From positions 362,751,263-362,815,262 of the forward strand of contig OW240912.1 of the NCBI GenBank assembly GCA_933207985.1: a stretch of DNA of 64,000 bases, in the 5' to 3' direction. This document shows, in pieces, positions 33,132 to 44,972 of the stretch. The DNA is from Pelobates cultripes. Its lineage: Eukaryota; Chordata; Amphibia; Anura; Pelobatidae. The translations under genes were made by a program, and so were the position numbers. The notes beneath the pieces were generated by a model. That model was not told the DNA's origin and did no database searches. It saw only the letters and a program-made list of their open reading frames with translations. The first letter of the stretch is position 1, and the number at the start of each line of letters is the position of its first letter.

Positions 33132-34117
33132 AAAAAAAAAGACAGGCTGAAATATTTGGGTATAACTATAACTTTGAATTTAAAAGATATAATAGAAGCC
33201 AAATTTTTACCTTTACCTTTATAAAAACTCAAGGGATTGGAGAGGAATGGGTTTCTCATGGTCAGGTAGAATCAATATATTAAAAGCATACATTTTACCA
33301 AAATGGCTATCGTTCTTACATTCAGCTTTTATAAAATTCATCTGGGGTGGTAAGAAAGCAAGTGTGAAAATGAAAAATTTAGCTAGGTCAAGAGAAGATG
33401 GAGGCCTGGGTTGCCCAGAAATTTTACAATGTTATCAGGCCAGTAGATTATTTCATATAATGCGATCACAAAATAATGCAGCGGTTCATGAGACATGATA
33501 TAAAATGGAAAAAGCTAAAACAGGGATAGGGAATTTAAGTTCACTATTTTGGATTCTGAATCTTAATAGAAAACGTATTAATGAGGCAAGAAGTAAATCA
33601 CAGATGCTTAAAGAATTAACTAGCGGGTGGGATAAATTTATAGCTAAAATAGGACTTAATAGAATAATTGATGCACTTTAATTTCAGATATGTTAGATAA
33701 TGTAAAAATAGATCATTGGAAGACTGTTGGGATAAGCATGCTTAGAGATATAATAGGGGGACCTCAAATAAAGTCATTTAATCAAATTAGAGAGGAATTC
33801 TCTATTTCAATGAATGAAACCTTTTGGTTACTTACAAATTGAAAGCTTTATGGCAGAATACCTCCTTGAAAGTAACTAGTGCCATCCACCTCTTTGAACT
33901 AAAAAATTATAAAAACCTGTTGACAAAATATGTTAAAGTTATATATAAATGGAAACATGATCGATGTATAGAACTGATAAATAAAAAAATGGGAACGAGA
34001 GCTACAAATACATATAGAGGAAGAAGATTGGCTAAACTCCCTAAGTAAATTATATAAATATATACACTGTCTAAATCTTATAGAAACCCAATTTAAACTT
34101 TCAAATAGATGGTATTT

Positions 34118-34125
34118 AACACTGC
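34118..34125. repeat. Target-site duplication AACACTGC, left copy (right copy 35223-35230)
   Basis: Eight identical bases flank the retroposon at 34126-35222. The old L1 RT frame is continuous across the two flanks. Confidence 0.85.
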
Positions 34126-35222
34126 GGGGCCTGGTGTCTGAGCGGACTAGACGTGTTTCTCTCGGGCTCCCGCTGAATCAAGCTAAAACCAAGCTATTTC
34201 TGACAAAAACCTTTGCTAAACGGCAGCCTGAGCCACAAACCGACTATTAAATAAGCCAGGAGCACGCTGTCTGGTCCGGACCCAAATCTTGAACAGCCAC
34301 TATATTCAGCTTGGAGGCCTACCTGGACGATCTCCTGAGGCGATGGCCTACAAGTGGAGCTTCACTCCTGGAGCCCTGTCCCACCCCTCCCCCTTGTACT
34401 GGCGGGGGTTTTCCCGGCCCCCACCGGGAACCCAGACTCACCAAACATCTAAGCGAAAACAACGCCCTGACACTGCGCGGCAGCGACAAGATGGCCGCAG
34501 CAGCGGATGCTCTGCATGGCAGACCAAGCCTGGAGGTCTGGCAGTGTAGGGAATCATTTGACGCCAGGTTTGAGGCATTATGTCGGGAGTTCTGGCATCA
34601 CCTCACAGGCGACCACAGCCACCTACCTTTCAAGCCGCCATGCTGGAACAGAAGGAACCCAAGCAGGGCAATCCAAACGCCCAAATGCCTACTCACAGGG
34701 CCCCCGATTTGCCGGAACAGAGAGCCACCCGCGGCACAGCCACGACCAAGCAACAAAAGGCGCAAAGAAACAAATGCAGATGGGTCCACATGCTGAACAG
34801 CATCAGGGACTAATGGACGCCATTTGCCATACAGGTCGAACTCACTTTCATGCACCATAGGTAATGCCAATTTCCCAAAAGTGTTGGGGGGACCCAGTGG
34901 CCACAAAGCCTTTAAGCCTTATAGGATGACCAAGCAAACTTCGTTAGCAACCCTCATAAGTTTAAGACTATATAATATTCTCGTTCTCTAAGTATGATTG
35001 ATTACTATACCTGCTTCTAGTTTAATCCACTGGCAATTTGCATGTTTTTATGACCTCTATGCTAATGTAATGCCTTACTATGACTAAGCTTGTTTTCTTA
35101 CAAAAAAATGTGCAGCACATCTTGACCTTATTTGTTTAACATTGTCATTACAACTTTTGTCATAAAGTTAATAAGAAAGCTTGTAACTTAACACAGCACG
35201 CATAAAATAAAGAATTTAAAAA
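34126..35222 (+). mobile_element. Short-ORF poly(A) retroposon, copy A (1.1 kb)
   Basis: The GC-rich 5' half and AT-rich 3' half end in AATAAAGAATTTAAAAAAA, with an 8-bp target duplication on both sides. These are the marks of L1-type retroposition. It lacks RT. A short reading frame begins with ATGGCC in an AAGATGGC context at about 34491. Copies with the same start context and an F-W motif at a similar distance lie at 39600-40580 and 62212-64000. Confidence 0.8.
34491..34796 (+). CDS. Short ORF of retroposon copy A, function unknown
   Basis: From the ATG in AAGATGGCC the frame gives about 101 residues. It has an Ala-rich start, an acidic/aromatic helix-like segment with CREFW at about residues 31-35, then a basic, Pro/Arg-rich tail (KRRKETNADG near the end). 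It matches no family known to me. The upstream in-frame extension to 34311 is open, but the ATGGC context shared by all three copies favours the shorter start. An RNA-binding role like that of a reduced ORF1 is only a guess. Confidence 0.45.
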   Translation: MAAAADALHGRPSLEVWQCRESFDARFEALCREFWHHLTGDHSHLPFKPPCWNRRNPSRAIQTPKCLLTGPPICRNREPPAAQPRPSNKRRKETNADGSTC

Positions 35223-35450
35223 AACACTGCAACGTTTAAAGAGAATTTACCCAGAGACATCGGAGAGGTGCTGGAGATGTGATATTAACAAAGGCAACCT
35301 AATCTATATTTGGTAGCAATGCATACCCATAAACAATTATTGGAAAGATATAATAAAAGTGATACACCAAATAACTGAGATGAAATTAGGCTTTGAACCT
35401 GGAGTAATCTTATTAAATCTAGGATGGCCAATAATGAGAAAACAAGTATT

Positions 35451-36094
35451 CAGGGCCGGCCTTGGAGGTGTGCCAGCTGTGCGGCTGCACAGGGCGCCAT
35501 TGACCTGGGGCACCATGTGCCCGACACAGCTCGCACATGGCCAGGTGATAGGAGTGCAGGGAAGTTAAAACAAGTAGCCGAGTGGAGGATTTCATTATTC
35601 TCTATTTAAAAAAATCGAGGTGGCAGGGCTTATCGCAAGGTGGAGGCGGGGCTAATACCTACCCAAAGCCCCTGGTAACTGCTGCACAGGACGAGGGAAT
35701 AAGGAAGGAGTCCCTGCTTCCCCAACAACCAACTGCATCCACTTCCTCTTCCAGCCATAATGGAAAGAGGTAAGTGTGTGTGACTCCAATTGTGTGCCTG
35801 TATGTGTGACGATCTGCCTTTAACTGAGTGTGTGTGTGTGTGTGCCTATCAGCGTGTGTGAGTGTCTGCATGCCTGTAACAGTATGTGTGACTGTATGCC
35901 TGTAACTGAGCATGTGACTGTCTGCCTATAACTGTGTGTGTGTGTGTGTGTGTGTGACTGAGCGTGTCTGACTGTCTGCTTGTAACTGTTTGTGACTGCC
36001 TATGCCTGTGTGTGCGTGACTGTATACAGGCAACATGGGGGGGGGTGTGAATACTTTTCGCACAGGGCACCTAATGGCCTAGAGGCTGGCCCTG
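35451..36094. mobile_element. hAT-type nonautonomous element, 644 bp
   Basis: Starts CAGGGCCGGCC and ends GGCTGGCCCTG, with perfect 8-bp duplications CAAGTATT at 35443-35450 and 36095-36102. The interior has a (TG)n-rich minisatellite (35770-36030). A terminal internal repeat, GCACAGGGCGCC and CACAGGGCACC, lies near each end. There is no transposase frame. Confidence 0.92.
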
Positions 36095-37275
36095 CAAGTA
36101 TTAATATTACATATTACAACCATAGCCAAACTACTCTTAGCACGAAATTGGAAAACAAGAAAAATCCCAAGTATCAAAGAGGTAATATCACAAGTCATCT
36201 TGCAGGAGTAAATGGAAAAAGGTATTTAAATGAATTTGGGGAAAAAGCTATATCCAGATAGAAGAGTGGGACATGTGGATAGACACGAATCTTATAGTTA
36301 CACGAATATGTAAGAAAACTTCCCAATTAATAACCTAAAGAGACAAGAAGCTGACCACGGAAAAAACAGGCAAATCAATGAAAAAGCAGATAGGATGGTG
36401 ATCTCTCTCTCCAAGAGACAAACGAATAAAAAAGGATGGAAATAATGGAATTTGTAATAGGATCTAAAAGAAATGTTGGGGGGAGGGTACAGGGTGGGGA
36501 TAATTGGGAGTTGGATAAGGCTTAAAGAATTTAGTTTTCTCCCTCTTTCTTCCTTTGTCTTTCCCTATCGATGAACTTTAATTAGGAAAGAAGCTAACCC
36601 AAATCACTGTTTGGGAAGCTCAATAAGGGGATTGGGAATCGAAGAGGAAGAAGGAAGGGAGAAAACATCAATGATGACTGAATACCAATGCTTATACTAC
36701 ATATGTAATAACTTAATTATATAATGGCAGGTACAAGTCTGCAATGTTGTAAAAAAAAAAAACAGCTGGGAACGGTGCAAACTGAAACAAAATGTGGCTC
36801 AGAGGAAGAAAAATAATTAGAACTAACCAAAATCGTGACAGCTGTGCCACTTTTTGTAAATCACAATATATGACTTAAGTAGTGTTCCTCTCAATGTTTT
36901 TAAAATTAAGTGCCAAATATTCCTCAAAGGACTAGGGAACTAACGAAAACCTATTTTGTCTTCATTAATAAAAGGAGCAGGCAGAGCACACAATATATTC
37001 CTCTTCGTACATTTATTATTATTATTATTCTGTTGGTAATAGCCACCTCATGTTTATGCTGCTGCCGTGTGTGTATTGCACAACACTATTATAGATCATA
37101 CAGTTTGTGAGCAGAATAGTCTATAGTCAGCATGTGTAAAAACCCAGAGAGCCCTAGCTATTTCTTCTCAAACACATATAACTATCTTCCAAATAGGCTG
37201 TATGGGATATAGATGGGGATATATACACCTCTATTTTTATCACAGAATTTCATGTCCTTTTGGATTCTCCCTCAG

Positions 37276-37372
37276 AATGTTTTTGGTATGACAGATCGGT
37301 TTCAGAGGCAACTTGAAGAATCACTGAAAAAGAAATGTTTCACGTTCCTGTCATTTCATCAGCCAGAGACAG
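37276..37372 (+). CDS. HAUS4: HAUS4 exon (augmin complex subunit 4), first exon recognised in this window
   Basis: The 97-bp exon sits between a CCCTCAG acceptor and a GTGTGTGC donor. It reads NVFGMTDRFQRQLEESLKKK and on through CFTFLSFHQPETG. This corresponds to the LQQEVEEQLKKKCFTLL region of vertebrate HAUS4. The exon ends in phase 1 and joins in frame to 45584 (the G completes a GAT codon). HAUS4 is one of eight subunits of augmin, which recruits gamma-tubulin ring complexes to spindle microtubules for branching nucleation. Upstream exons (about the first half of the protein) were not found in this window. Confidence 0.78.
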
Positions 37373-37466
37373 GTGTGTGCAAAAACTTGATTATAGCATG
37401 AATTATAGCCTTTGCTGTCTCTATCCATCCATAATGTGTTTAGTCATCTCTCACTCTGCATACTCT

Positions 37467-38055
37467 TTAAAGGGACACTATAGTCACCAGAACAAATACA
37501 GCTTATTGAATTTGTTCTGGTGAGTAGAATCATTACCTTCAGGCTTTTTGCTGTAAACACTGTCTTTTCAGGGAAAATGCAGTGTTTACATTACAGCCTA
37601 GTGATAACTTCACTGGCCACTCCTCAGATGGCTGTTCGAGATCCTTCCTGGGTCATGGCTGCCTAAAATGCATCCAAACATTCAGTATCTCCTCCCTCTG
37701 CATGCAGACCCTGAACTTTCCTCATAGAGATTCATTGATTCAATTCATCTCTATGAGGAGATGCTGATTGGCCAGGGCTGTGTTTGAATCATGCTGGCTC
37801 TGCCCCTGATCTGCCTCTTTGTCAGTCTCAGCCAATCTTATGGGGAAGCATTGTGATTGGATCAGGCTACCACTTCTGATGATGTCAGCAGACTGCTTGT
37901 TTGTTTTTTAGGCAAACAGCATGCAGATCTACAGCTTCCGGCTTGAATACAGTAAGATTTTGAGGCATGAGGGGCCCAGGGGGGCTATATGGTGGTTTTA
38001 ACACTATAGGGTCAGGGATACATGTTTGTGTTCCTGACCCTATAGTGATCCTTCA
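37467..38055. mobile_element. TTAA MITE in HAUS4 intron, inverted relative to 12426-13025
   Basis: The left end TTAAAGGGACACTATAGTC follows TTAA at 37467. The right end is the decayed complement (TATAGTGATCCTTCA). It carries the same internal blocks as the 12426 copy in reverse order, for example the CACTGTCTTTTCAGGGAAAA and CTCATAGAGATTCATTGATT segments. Confidence 0.88.
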
Positions 38056-38665
<610 letters not shown>

Positions 38666-39595
38666 TTGCTTACCATAAATTTTATTTCCCCGGGGTTAGT
38701 GGTTACAAATGCCACCTCTTTACAGTACAAAGAAGGCACTGATATATGAAGCCTTTAATAGTTAAGGTCCTTATCCTGTTCCTTTGTTCAGAGGTTGGCT
38801 GCCTGACTCCAGGAAGTGGACTGTGTGATGTGTACATCTTTCTGGCTTAGTGCGAGCATAGGGGTGCCTGGGGGGCTGTCAGTTTCTTGGCTTGTTTTGG
38901 GATGCCACTGGAAGCAAGATGGTGATCGGTTGGTGGATGGCACGCCAGTCATATGCTTTCGATTTATAAATTCCACTACAATCCGTGCATGGTGCCGAAA
39001 GAGATGAGGCACACCAGGTGCACGACTATCTAGCCTAGCCAAGATGGAAAGCAAACACAGGTTGCAATGCGTTCCAGAGTGCATGCACAAAGCGATCTGG
39101 CGTTTATGGCACCACAAGTCAAATGGGAAGTGGTGTATTTGTGTATTTAAAGTGCAGTCTCAGCTGGCAACCCAAAGGGTGACGGTCAACAGATATTAAG
39201 AGTGCTCACACCAGCCCTCCAACGCACTCTGAGGCGTTTTAATAGTTTGTTGGGTTTTTCTATCTTTCATCTCCTCTAATGGTTTCTTACAAGTATGTGG
39301 AACCTAATTAAAAAAGTTATTTCTAGTAGAAAGGAAGATGGTGACAAACTTTACTTTTGTTGTCCTTGGAGTTAACATGGGTATCTCAGTATACATTAGA
39401 TGAATTGCAAGGAATTAACATGTCTCATCATACTAAGTATACAGATTTCTAAAACAGATTGTGTATTCATGCTAAGGTATGGTGGCATATAAACATAAGA
39501 ATAACGTGTTTTTCGCCTTGGCACAAACCGCGTGTAGACAATGAAAACTTAATATTCAGTAAGGCAACTTATAACTGAAGAAATACAGGCACACA
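38666..39595. other. Unclassified repeat-like intronic DNA
   Basis: The minus-strand frame 38788-39117 is open for 109 residues, with no family recognised. On the minus strand the left end reads GGGGAAATAAAATTTATGG, which could be a retroposon 3' end belonging to the copy at 39600-40580. That join is not established. Confidence 0.35.
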
Positions 39596-39599
39596 GACT

Positions 39600-40580
39600 G
39601 TAAAGAACTCTGTGATATCATCAAGGTGCGAGGGGAACAATATTTGGAAGTTTACCCTAGTCGGCAAATGTCACTTCAGCCGATGCCCCAGTCAGGAATA
39701 CATTTGCTGCGCACTTTAGGTGTGATGAGAGTAGCCATGATCCAGGTACGCATTCCCTCCCCAGGCAGGTTTTCTGGCCGTCGTTTTCGAGCCATTAACT
39801 TGAAGGCTCGCAGATTCCCAGTCTTCCCCAGTGGGGTGCGATTAATGGCCGTGGTGGTATAAAACCGTAACCTGCGGCCGATCCTTTGTCTACGTGGTCG
39901 ACGAAGGTTGGCCTTGTCCCTTGTAGCCTCCGGTCTAGGTGGGTGAACAGCAAACAGTATTACTCTTTGTGAGGAGTGAGGCCCGAAGTAGGCCTAGGCA
40001 TCCTCCGGCCTCCGCCATTCCGGTTGCTTGTTGTGGGCTTAGGCGACCTTTGGGCTTGGCGAGCTGCGAAGAAAGCCCAGAAATGGGTAAAATGCTCATC
40101 CAGTCGCTTCAAGAAGTGCTCGACAGGAGCACAGCACTCTTTCCCTGGCTGCAGAGTCTCGGTGCCATAACTGGAGAGCATAGACGCCATCTTAGTGGAA
40201 CAACTAGCTTTCCCAGTTGAAGGTAATCTATTGGTGCTTTACGTCTGTGTATGAGTGTCCAGTGGGAACCGGGATAAAACCCGCCGGTCCAGAGAGGGAA
40301 GGGGGGGTTCACGGGGCTACTATACGTTCCTGCAGGAGCATTGATTCACATCGAGGGTAGCGGCCGCTTCCCCCGTCCGACTTAGGCCTCATAGGAGCCT
40401 CCGGTTAATTCTCTTAATGTGGTTATCTAAAGTAGTACAAGGCACCCCGGTCGGTTCCTAAAGCAGGTAGGTCTCGGGTTAGAGCTTTATGGCGTGCTGG
40501 GACGTAGTTCATTTTAAATTTTCTAAAGAATAGGCTTGGAGTTCACTCGAAGTGCGTCCTGCCGTCATAATGAGCAGCCC
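39600..40580 (-). mobile_element. Short-ORF retroposon, copy B
   Basis: The GC-rich block on the minus strand has a 5' UTR (40580-40191) and a short ORF starting in TAAGATGGCG at 40190. Gene-like GC content against AT-rich surroundings marks it as an insert. It shares the start context and F-W motif with copies A and C. The 3' end is not fixed and may reach about 38690. Confidence 0.6.
39960..40190 (-). CDS. Short ORF of retroposon copy B, function unknown
   Basis: 76 residues from ATGGCG at 40190. It has a Ser/Thr/Cys-containing start, then VEHFLKRLDEHFTHFWAFFA (residues 23-42) with FW at 37-38, then a basic Arg/Pro tail (RRMPRPTSG). The layout matches copies A and C. Stops follow in all frames within 40 codons, so either the protein is short or the frame is decayed. 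The function is unknown. Confidence 0.45.
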   Translation of the reverse strand: MASMLSSYGTETLQPGKECCAPVEHFLKRLDEHFTHFWAFFAARQAQRSPKPTTSNRNGGGRRMPRPTSGLTPHKE

Positions 40581-40680
40581 TACCCCCTCCAAAAAAACAT
40601 TTTTTATTTTTTTATTTTTTTTTGTGTGTAAATGCTTTAAAGAAGTATTTGCTATAAATGAAGAAGACAAAAAAGTAGAC

Positions 40681-40755
40681 GCCCCAGTAGCTCAGCTGGA
40701 CGAGTAAAGCACCTTACTTATAGGTGATACGGCGGGTTTACAGGATTCCATGTAC
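40681..40755 (+). ncRNA. Degenerate tRNA-like sequence (tRNA-derived SINE or tRNA pseudogene)
   Basis: The A-box consensus is perfect (TAGCTCAGCTGG). A 5-bp anticodon-type stem CACCT/AGGTG closes a 7-base loop TACTTAT. The B box is broken (GGTTTACAGGATTCC, with extra bases against GGTTCGAATCC). The acceptor stem does not close with the 3' side. Resemblance to tRNA-Ile(UAU) or tRNA-Lys cannot be decided. It is probably not functional. Confidence 0.4.
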
Positions 40756-41008
40756 AAAAAGGCAAAAAGTTTGACATAGAGCCTTGCTCACTTCAGCAGC
40801 CCAGGCTACGGTCATGACACAAAGAATTTGGATTCACAATACTGAGAGGTTTGTTTTTTGAAAGTAATTTTTTTTTTTTTTTATTATTTTTTTTACTTAT
40901 CAGAGGAGCAGCAGATTTTGTTGCTGAGGTTTCAGAAAATTGTTGGAATTCCAGGTTTCTTGCTGAACCTCTTGCTGCTCACGTTACAGAGAGAATTCAG
41001 GAGAACTA

Positions 41009-41356
41009 CAGTATATACTCGAGTATAAGTCTAGTTTTTCAGCACATTTTTTGTGCTTAAAAACCCCCACTCGACTTATACTCGAGTCACTGTCTGTATT
41101 ATGGCAGAGTGTGTGTATATAATGCAGAGTCTGTGTTTATATGAGTGTGTGTGTATATAATGCAGAATGTGTGTTTGTATGAGTATGTGTGTATATAATG
41201 CAGTGTGTGTGTTTGTATGAGTGTGTGTGTATATAATTATAAAAATCACAGAATTTCATAGCCCCAAGTTTTACCCTCGACTTATCCACGAGGCATAGCA
41301 TATTTCACAATTGTTGGTCACAAAACTGCACTCGACTTATACACGAGTATATACGG
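41009..41356. mobile_element. TA-flanked MITE, short copy (348 bp), inverted relative to 7305-8113
   Basis: Its left end CAGTATATACTCGAGTATAAG corresponds to the right end of the 7305 copy, and its right end is the complement of CCGTATATACTCGTGTATAAG. TA flanks both ends. It lacks the GC-rich block of the larger copy and has fewer microsatellite units. Confidence 0.85.
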
Positions 41357-41704
41357 TAACTTTTCTGAACACAGACTGTACGTGGATACATGATCAGGCA
41401 GTTCCAAATCTACTGGCAAAAACAGAGCAATTCTGAAGCCATATGAGTGGAAGGCAGTAACTAAAGTTTTGAAAATAAAAAATTCCCAAGACATCAGGAG
41501 CCAGTCTACATCAGACAAGAGTCCTCTTCTCATAAGAAATGGCTATTTATTAGAATTCTATTTAAGCCTCCAAAAAATGTTAAATTCCACATGTGCTTTT
41601 TAGTAACTACGAAGGCTCAACTCATCAAGGAAGTAAAAAACTCCTTTTCAAACAAGGAAGTCATGAGCATGGAATAAAGTAAAGGCACTTATTCCAGAAT
41701 ATTT

Positions 41705-41896
41705 TTGGTATCCAAAGCAAGTGGATCTTGGAGAACCATTCAAGATCTGAAGTTTATAAACAAACATGTAACAAAAAATAAATGCCACCTGGAATCTACC
41801 GTACTACTACACAAATCGCTCAAGAAATCCACTATATGGTCTTTAGATCTTGAAGACTCATATCTACATGTTCAAGTCTCTGTGCAGAGCAGATGA
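41705..41896 (+). pseudogene. DIRS-like RT fragment (element 3)
   Basis: 63 residues with GSWRTIQDLKFINKHV and LDLEDSYLHVQV, matching the RT start of the two DIRS-like elements at 49264-58838 (LDLKDAYLHVPI there). The key Asp is preserved. The remainder is lost to stops and to the LTR insertion. Confidence 0.75.
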
Positions 41897-42042
41897 TTTC
41901 TAAGATTGTCAATCAAAAAACAGGGGTAAGTAGAGCATTGTCAATTAAACGCTTTGCCTTTTTGCACTTTAATCTTCCTTGAGTTGTGTTTCTCTCTCTC
42001 AAAGGTCCTGATGGTCTTCACAGCACAACTAGGAAAATGAAG

Positions 42043-42952
42043 TGTAACGGCCACCCCAAATATAAAGGGGTATATGCCGTTAGAGATGTCCTTTTCCCTT
42101 GAGAGGAGCAGTGCTGTAGTATTCTCTAGTTGTCATCTCAGCCGACCAAATATCCAATAAGGCAATAGAGCTCTTACAATAGCTAGTGATATAGCTGTGA
42201 AGCAGGTTCCCTACTAGCACAAGACAAGGCGACGTGTTGAGGGTCAAGCAGAACTGAATTTTAATGGTAGCCACATTGGCCGTTTATGCAAGTCCCCAAG
42301 CAAGGTTAACACCCACATGGACCTTGTTGGGGACAAGGACACAATTGTATACACCAATCACAATAGCATTATAATCTGAGGCACTCCCACAGATGGCATA
42401 CAATCCCTCCCCCCTGCTTGGGAGATAATTGAGTTAATCACTGTATCAACTCAATTATCTCCAAACGAAAAAGGACATATTTTATATACTTTTTGGAAAC
42501 ACCCCAAAATCACATATGAACCCCATAAAAAATATATTTCCTGATAGCACCAATCTGGGTGAGCAAGATATTCAAAAATCACCCAGATCGGTTCAGGAAT
42601 CCAAAAGTTGCATGGAATTCCCATTTCTGACCGGCCGCACACCAGGCTCCTGCCCAGAATAGTTCCATGACCCGCTGGATGCGTTCGACAAAACAAGATG
42701 GCCGCCGCCACATGTTTGTGCATACAAATCGACGGCCACCCAGTGAACCACTTGGAATGTTCAGAGTTGCAGTTTATAATATCTCAATAATGCACGGTGC
42801 CACAAGTTAGTTGGAAATATGGCACCATTCATTATTGGGATATTATAATCTGGGCATAAGGTGTTGGTACTTTGGTTACTCACTGTTAGCTTCTCAGTTG
42901 ATTTATTATCCAATCTGGGATACGCTGTTGTGAACCTCCCCAAATATCCCAA
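42043..42952 (-). mobile_element. Solo LTR related to the one at 3968-4893, minus strand
   Basis: Read on the minus strand it starts TGTTGGGATATTTGG near 42952 and ends GGCCGTTACA at 42043. It carries a TATATAAAATATG box (42478-42490) and a GGCGGCGGCCATC segment. The hairpin at 42553-42588 is shared with the other LTR. Length (910 bp) and order of elements match. No clear target duplication was found, so the termini are approximate. Confidence 0.65.
42553..42588 (-). other. Hairpin in LTR U3, 10-bp stem, 16-nt loop
   Basis: ATCTGGGTGA pairs with TCACCCAGAT. On the minus strand the loop matches the loop at 4473-4488 in 13 of 16 positions. Confidence 0.7.
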
Positions 42953-44194
42953 CAATTACCACCTATAATTGTACCTATTTCCTCGATCCTTGAAACAAAA
43001 ACAGTACATTCGTCTGAATTTTCACATTAAATTAGAGATCCTTTTTTTTTTTCTTTGTTCTCTACCCAAACAGGGATTTAATAAAATTTAAGTTCTTTTT
43101 TTGCTCTCTTTAAAAGGCACTTTTTGACAATTGCTGGCAGAGCAATCCATATTAGGGTACCTGGCTGGATATTGGGTGCGTTGTTTAGTTAACCCATTCC
43201 AGTCTTTCTTTCTGTGATTATTTTGGGTTATGCCCTAAGTACCCTACAACCATTTTAACTTTAGGTGAAAGTTTTCTTTTCTCTCACCACTGTTGTATTT
43301 TTTTCCAGCAAGAAAAATAGTTTCTCTAGGATTAATCACAGAATTGGCACGAAGGAAAAATAGACAAAACTTGCAAATGACCTATACTGGCTTTCTACTA
43401 AAAAGACTTGCACAGTGAGAGTAGCTGTGAGATGTCTTGGTCTGCTAACCACTTCTATTCCTGCAGTTAAATGGGCAAAAATCCTGGGTGAGAATGCTAC
43501 AGCAAAATATTATTAGAATGGAACCACAGCATTGTGTCTTTAGATTCACAGATTAATTTTTGGCCTTCAACAAGAGTATTGTTAATTTGATGGTCAGTGA
43601 CCATCTTCCTGAGACACGGGGTCCTTTTTCAAATATAGAAAGGTGTTTTTTTTTTTCTTGTTTGTTTTGGGATTTCTTTTTGTTTTTTTTTTTCCAGTTT
43701 TTAATCTTTCCACCCCTACTCCCTCATTATATTTGTTAAGGCAGTTTCTAATATCCTGCAGAAAGTGAGGAAATTAGTTCCCCCATGTGATCTGAATATA
43801 GACCTTTCTGCTTTGTTCTTTTCAAGCCAGTCAATTGAGCTCTAGTATCTACCTTGAAAGAATATCTCTTTCTAATAGCCATCTTCTCGGCTATGTACAT
43901 TGGGGAATTGTAAGCCCTTTCTAACAGATTTGTATACCTGGTTTTTCACATGAATATGGTGGTCCTGACACTACATCTAAATTTTGACCTATAGTTTGTT
44001 TGGTCAACAATCCAAATCATGAGAATGTTACCTATATTCTACATGAATCCTAAGAATGAAAAGAAACCGAGATTTCATGTATTTGTATGATAAGAGATCA
44101 TTACAATTTTATCTGGATAGAACACGTTATTTTTTTGTTGAAGTGAGAACATTAGTGTGTTTTGTTTTTTTTTAAAGCCAAAAACAGGAAATAT

Positions 44195-44400
44195 GGCCTC
44201 CAAAGCTACTTTGGCCAGATGGCTTAAAGCATCCATTGTCTTGGTATATACTTGTCAGTCTGTTCTATCTTCTCTACTGATTAAAGCCCACTCATTCAAA
44301 GGAATGTGCTGGCTAATTGGACTTCTTTAAACACATTCATGAAGCACTATAGGAAGATTCATGTCTGACCCCTACCCATTTTTATGTAGCTTGTTTAATC
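44195..44400 (+). pseudogene. DIRS-like tyrosine recombinase end (element 3)
   Basis: ASKATLARWLKASI corresponds to ASRATLARWLTLAI and SKPTLARWLMEAI in the other two DIRS elements. The H-x-x-R motif region reads KAHSFKG, so the catalytic Arg is not preserved. Frame breaks are frequent. Confidence 0.65.
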
Positions 44401-44511
44401 CCCATGAGTACTGCCTCTATCGATAAGGTTAAACGTACATTTTACTTGCCTTAAATGTATTTTTCCCTAGAATTCAGAGGCAATACAAATTTTCTTCCCT
44501 CAAATAAATGT

Positions 44512-44972
44512 TTAAAGGACCACTATAGTGCCATGAAAACATACTCCTTTTCCTGGCACTATAGTGCCCTCAGGGACCCCCTCCCGCCTGGCTCTGGAAA
44601 GGGGTAAAAACTTAGGGGTAAGAGCTCTCCTCTTCTGATCCTCCTCCTCTCCGCCCATTCGGCTGAATGCGCACGCGCGGAAAGAGCTGCGCGCACATTC
44701 AGCCAGTCGCATAGGAAAGCATTCACAATGCTTTCCTATGGACGCTTGCGTGCTCTCACTGTGATTTTCACAGTGAGAATCACGCAAGCGCCTCTAGCGG
44801 CTGTCAATGAGACAGCCGCTAGAGGCTTGGGAGAAGGATTAAACCATTTATAAACATAGCAGTTTCTCTGAAACTGCTATGTTTATAAAAGAATGGGTTA
44901 ACCCTAGCTGGACCTGGCACCCAGACCACTTCATTAAGCTGAAGTGGTCTGGGTGCCTAGAGTGGTCCTTTA
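44512..44972. mobile_element. TTAA MITE, 461 bp, inside DIRS element 3
   Basis: TTAA at both ends with inverted AAGGACCACTATAGTGCC and GGTGCCTAGAGTGGTCCTT. Internal stem-loops include CACTGTGATTTTCACAGTG, GCGGCTGTCAATGAGACAGCCGC and an AAACTGCTATGTTTATAA repeat pair. It separates the DIRS internal complementary region from the DIRS right end. Confidence 0.9.

Larger units (their letters stand above)
33132..36780 (+). mobile_element. Old L1 element, 3' half, with two insertions
   Basis: It resumes in late RT at LKYLGITITLN and continues through an F-IWGGKKASVKMKNL block and a GGLGCPEI motif. The CWRC...YIW end lies at 35260-35320, split by the insertion at 34126-35222. It then passes through the hAT element at 35451-36094 and ends with an ARNWKTRKIPS-like C-terminal block. 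The 3' UTR follows to an A-run near 36750. Stops and frameshifts are frequent. The RT block expected between 24635 and 33132 is missing. Confidence 0.8.

Noticed and set aside
42451..42955. Minus-strand frames of 64-90 residues
   Set aside because: They lie in the solo LTR U3 region and match no protein.
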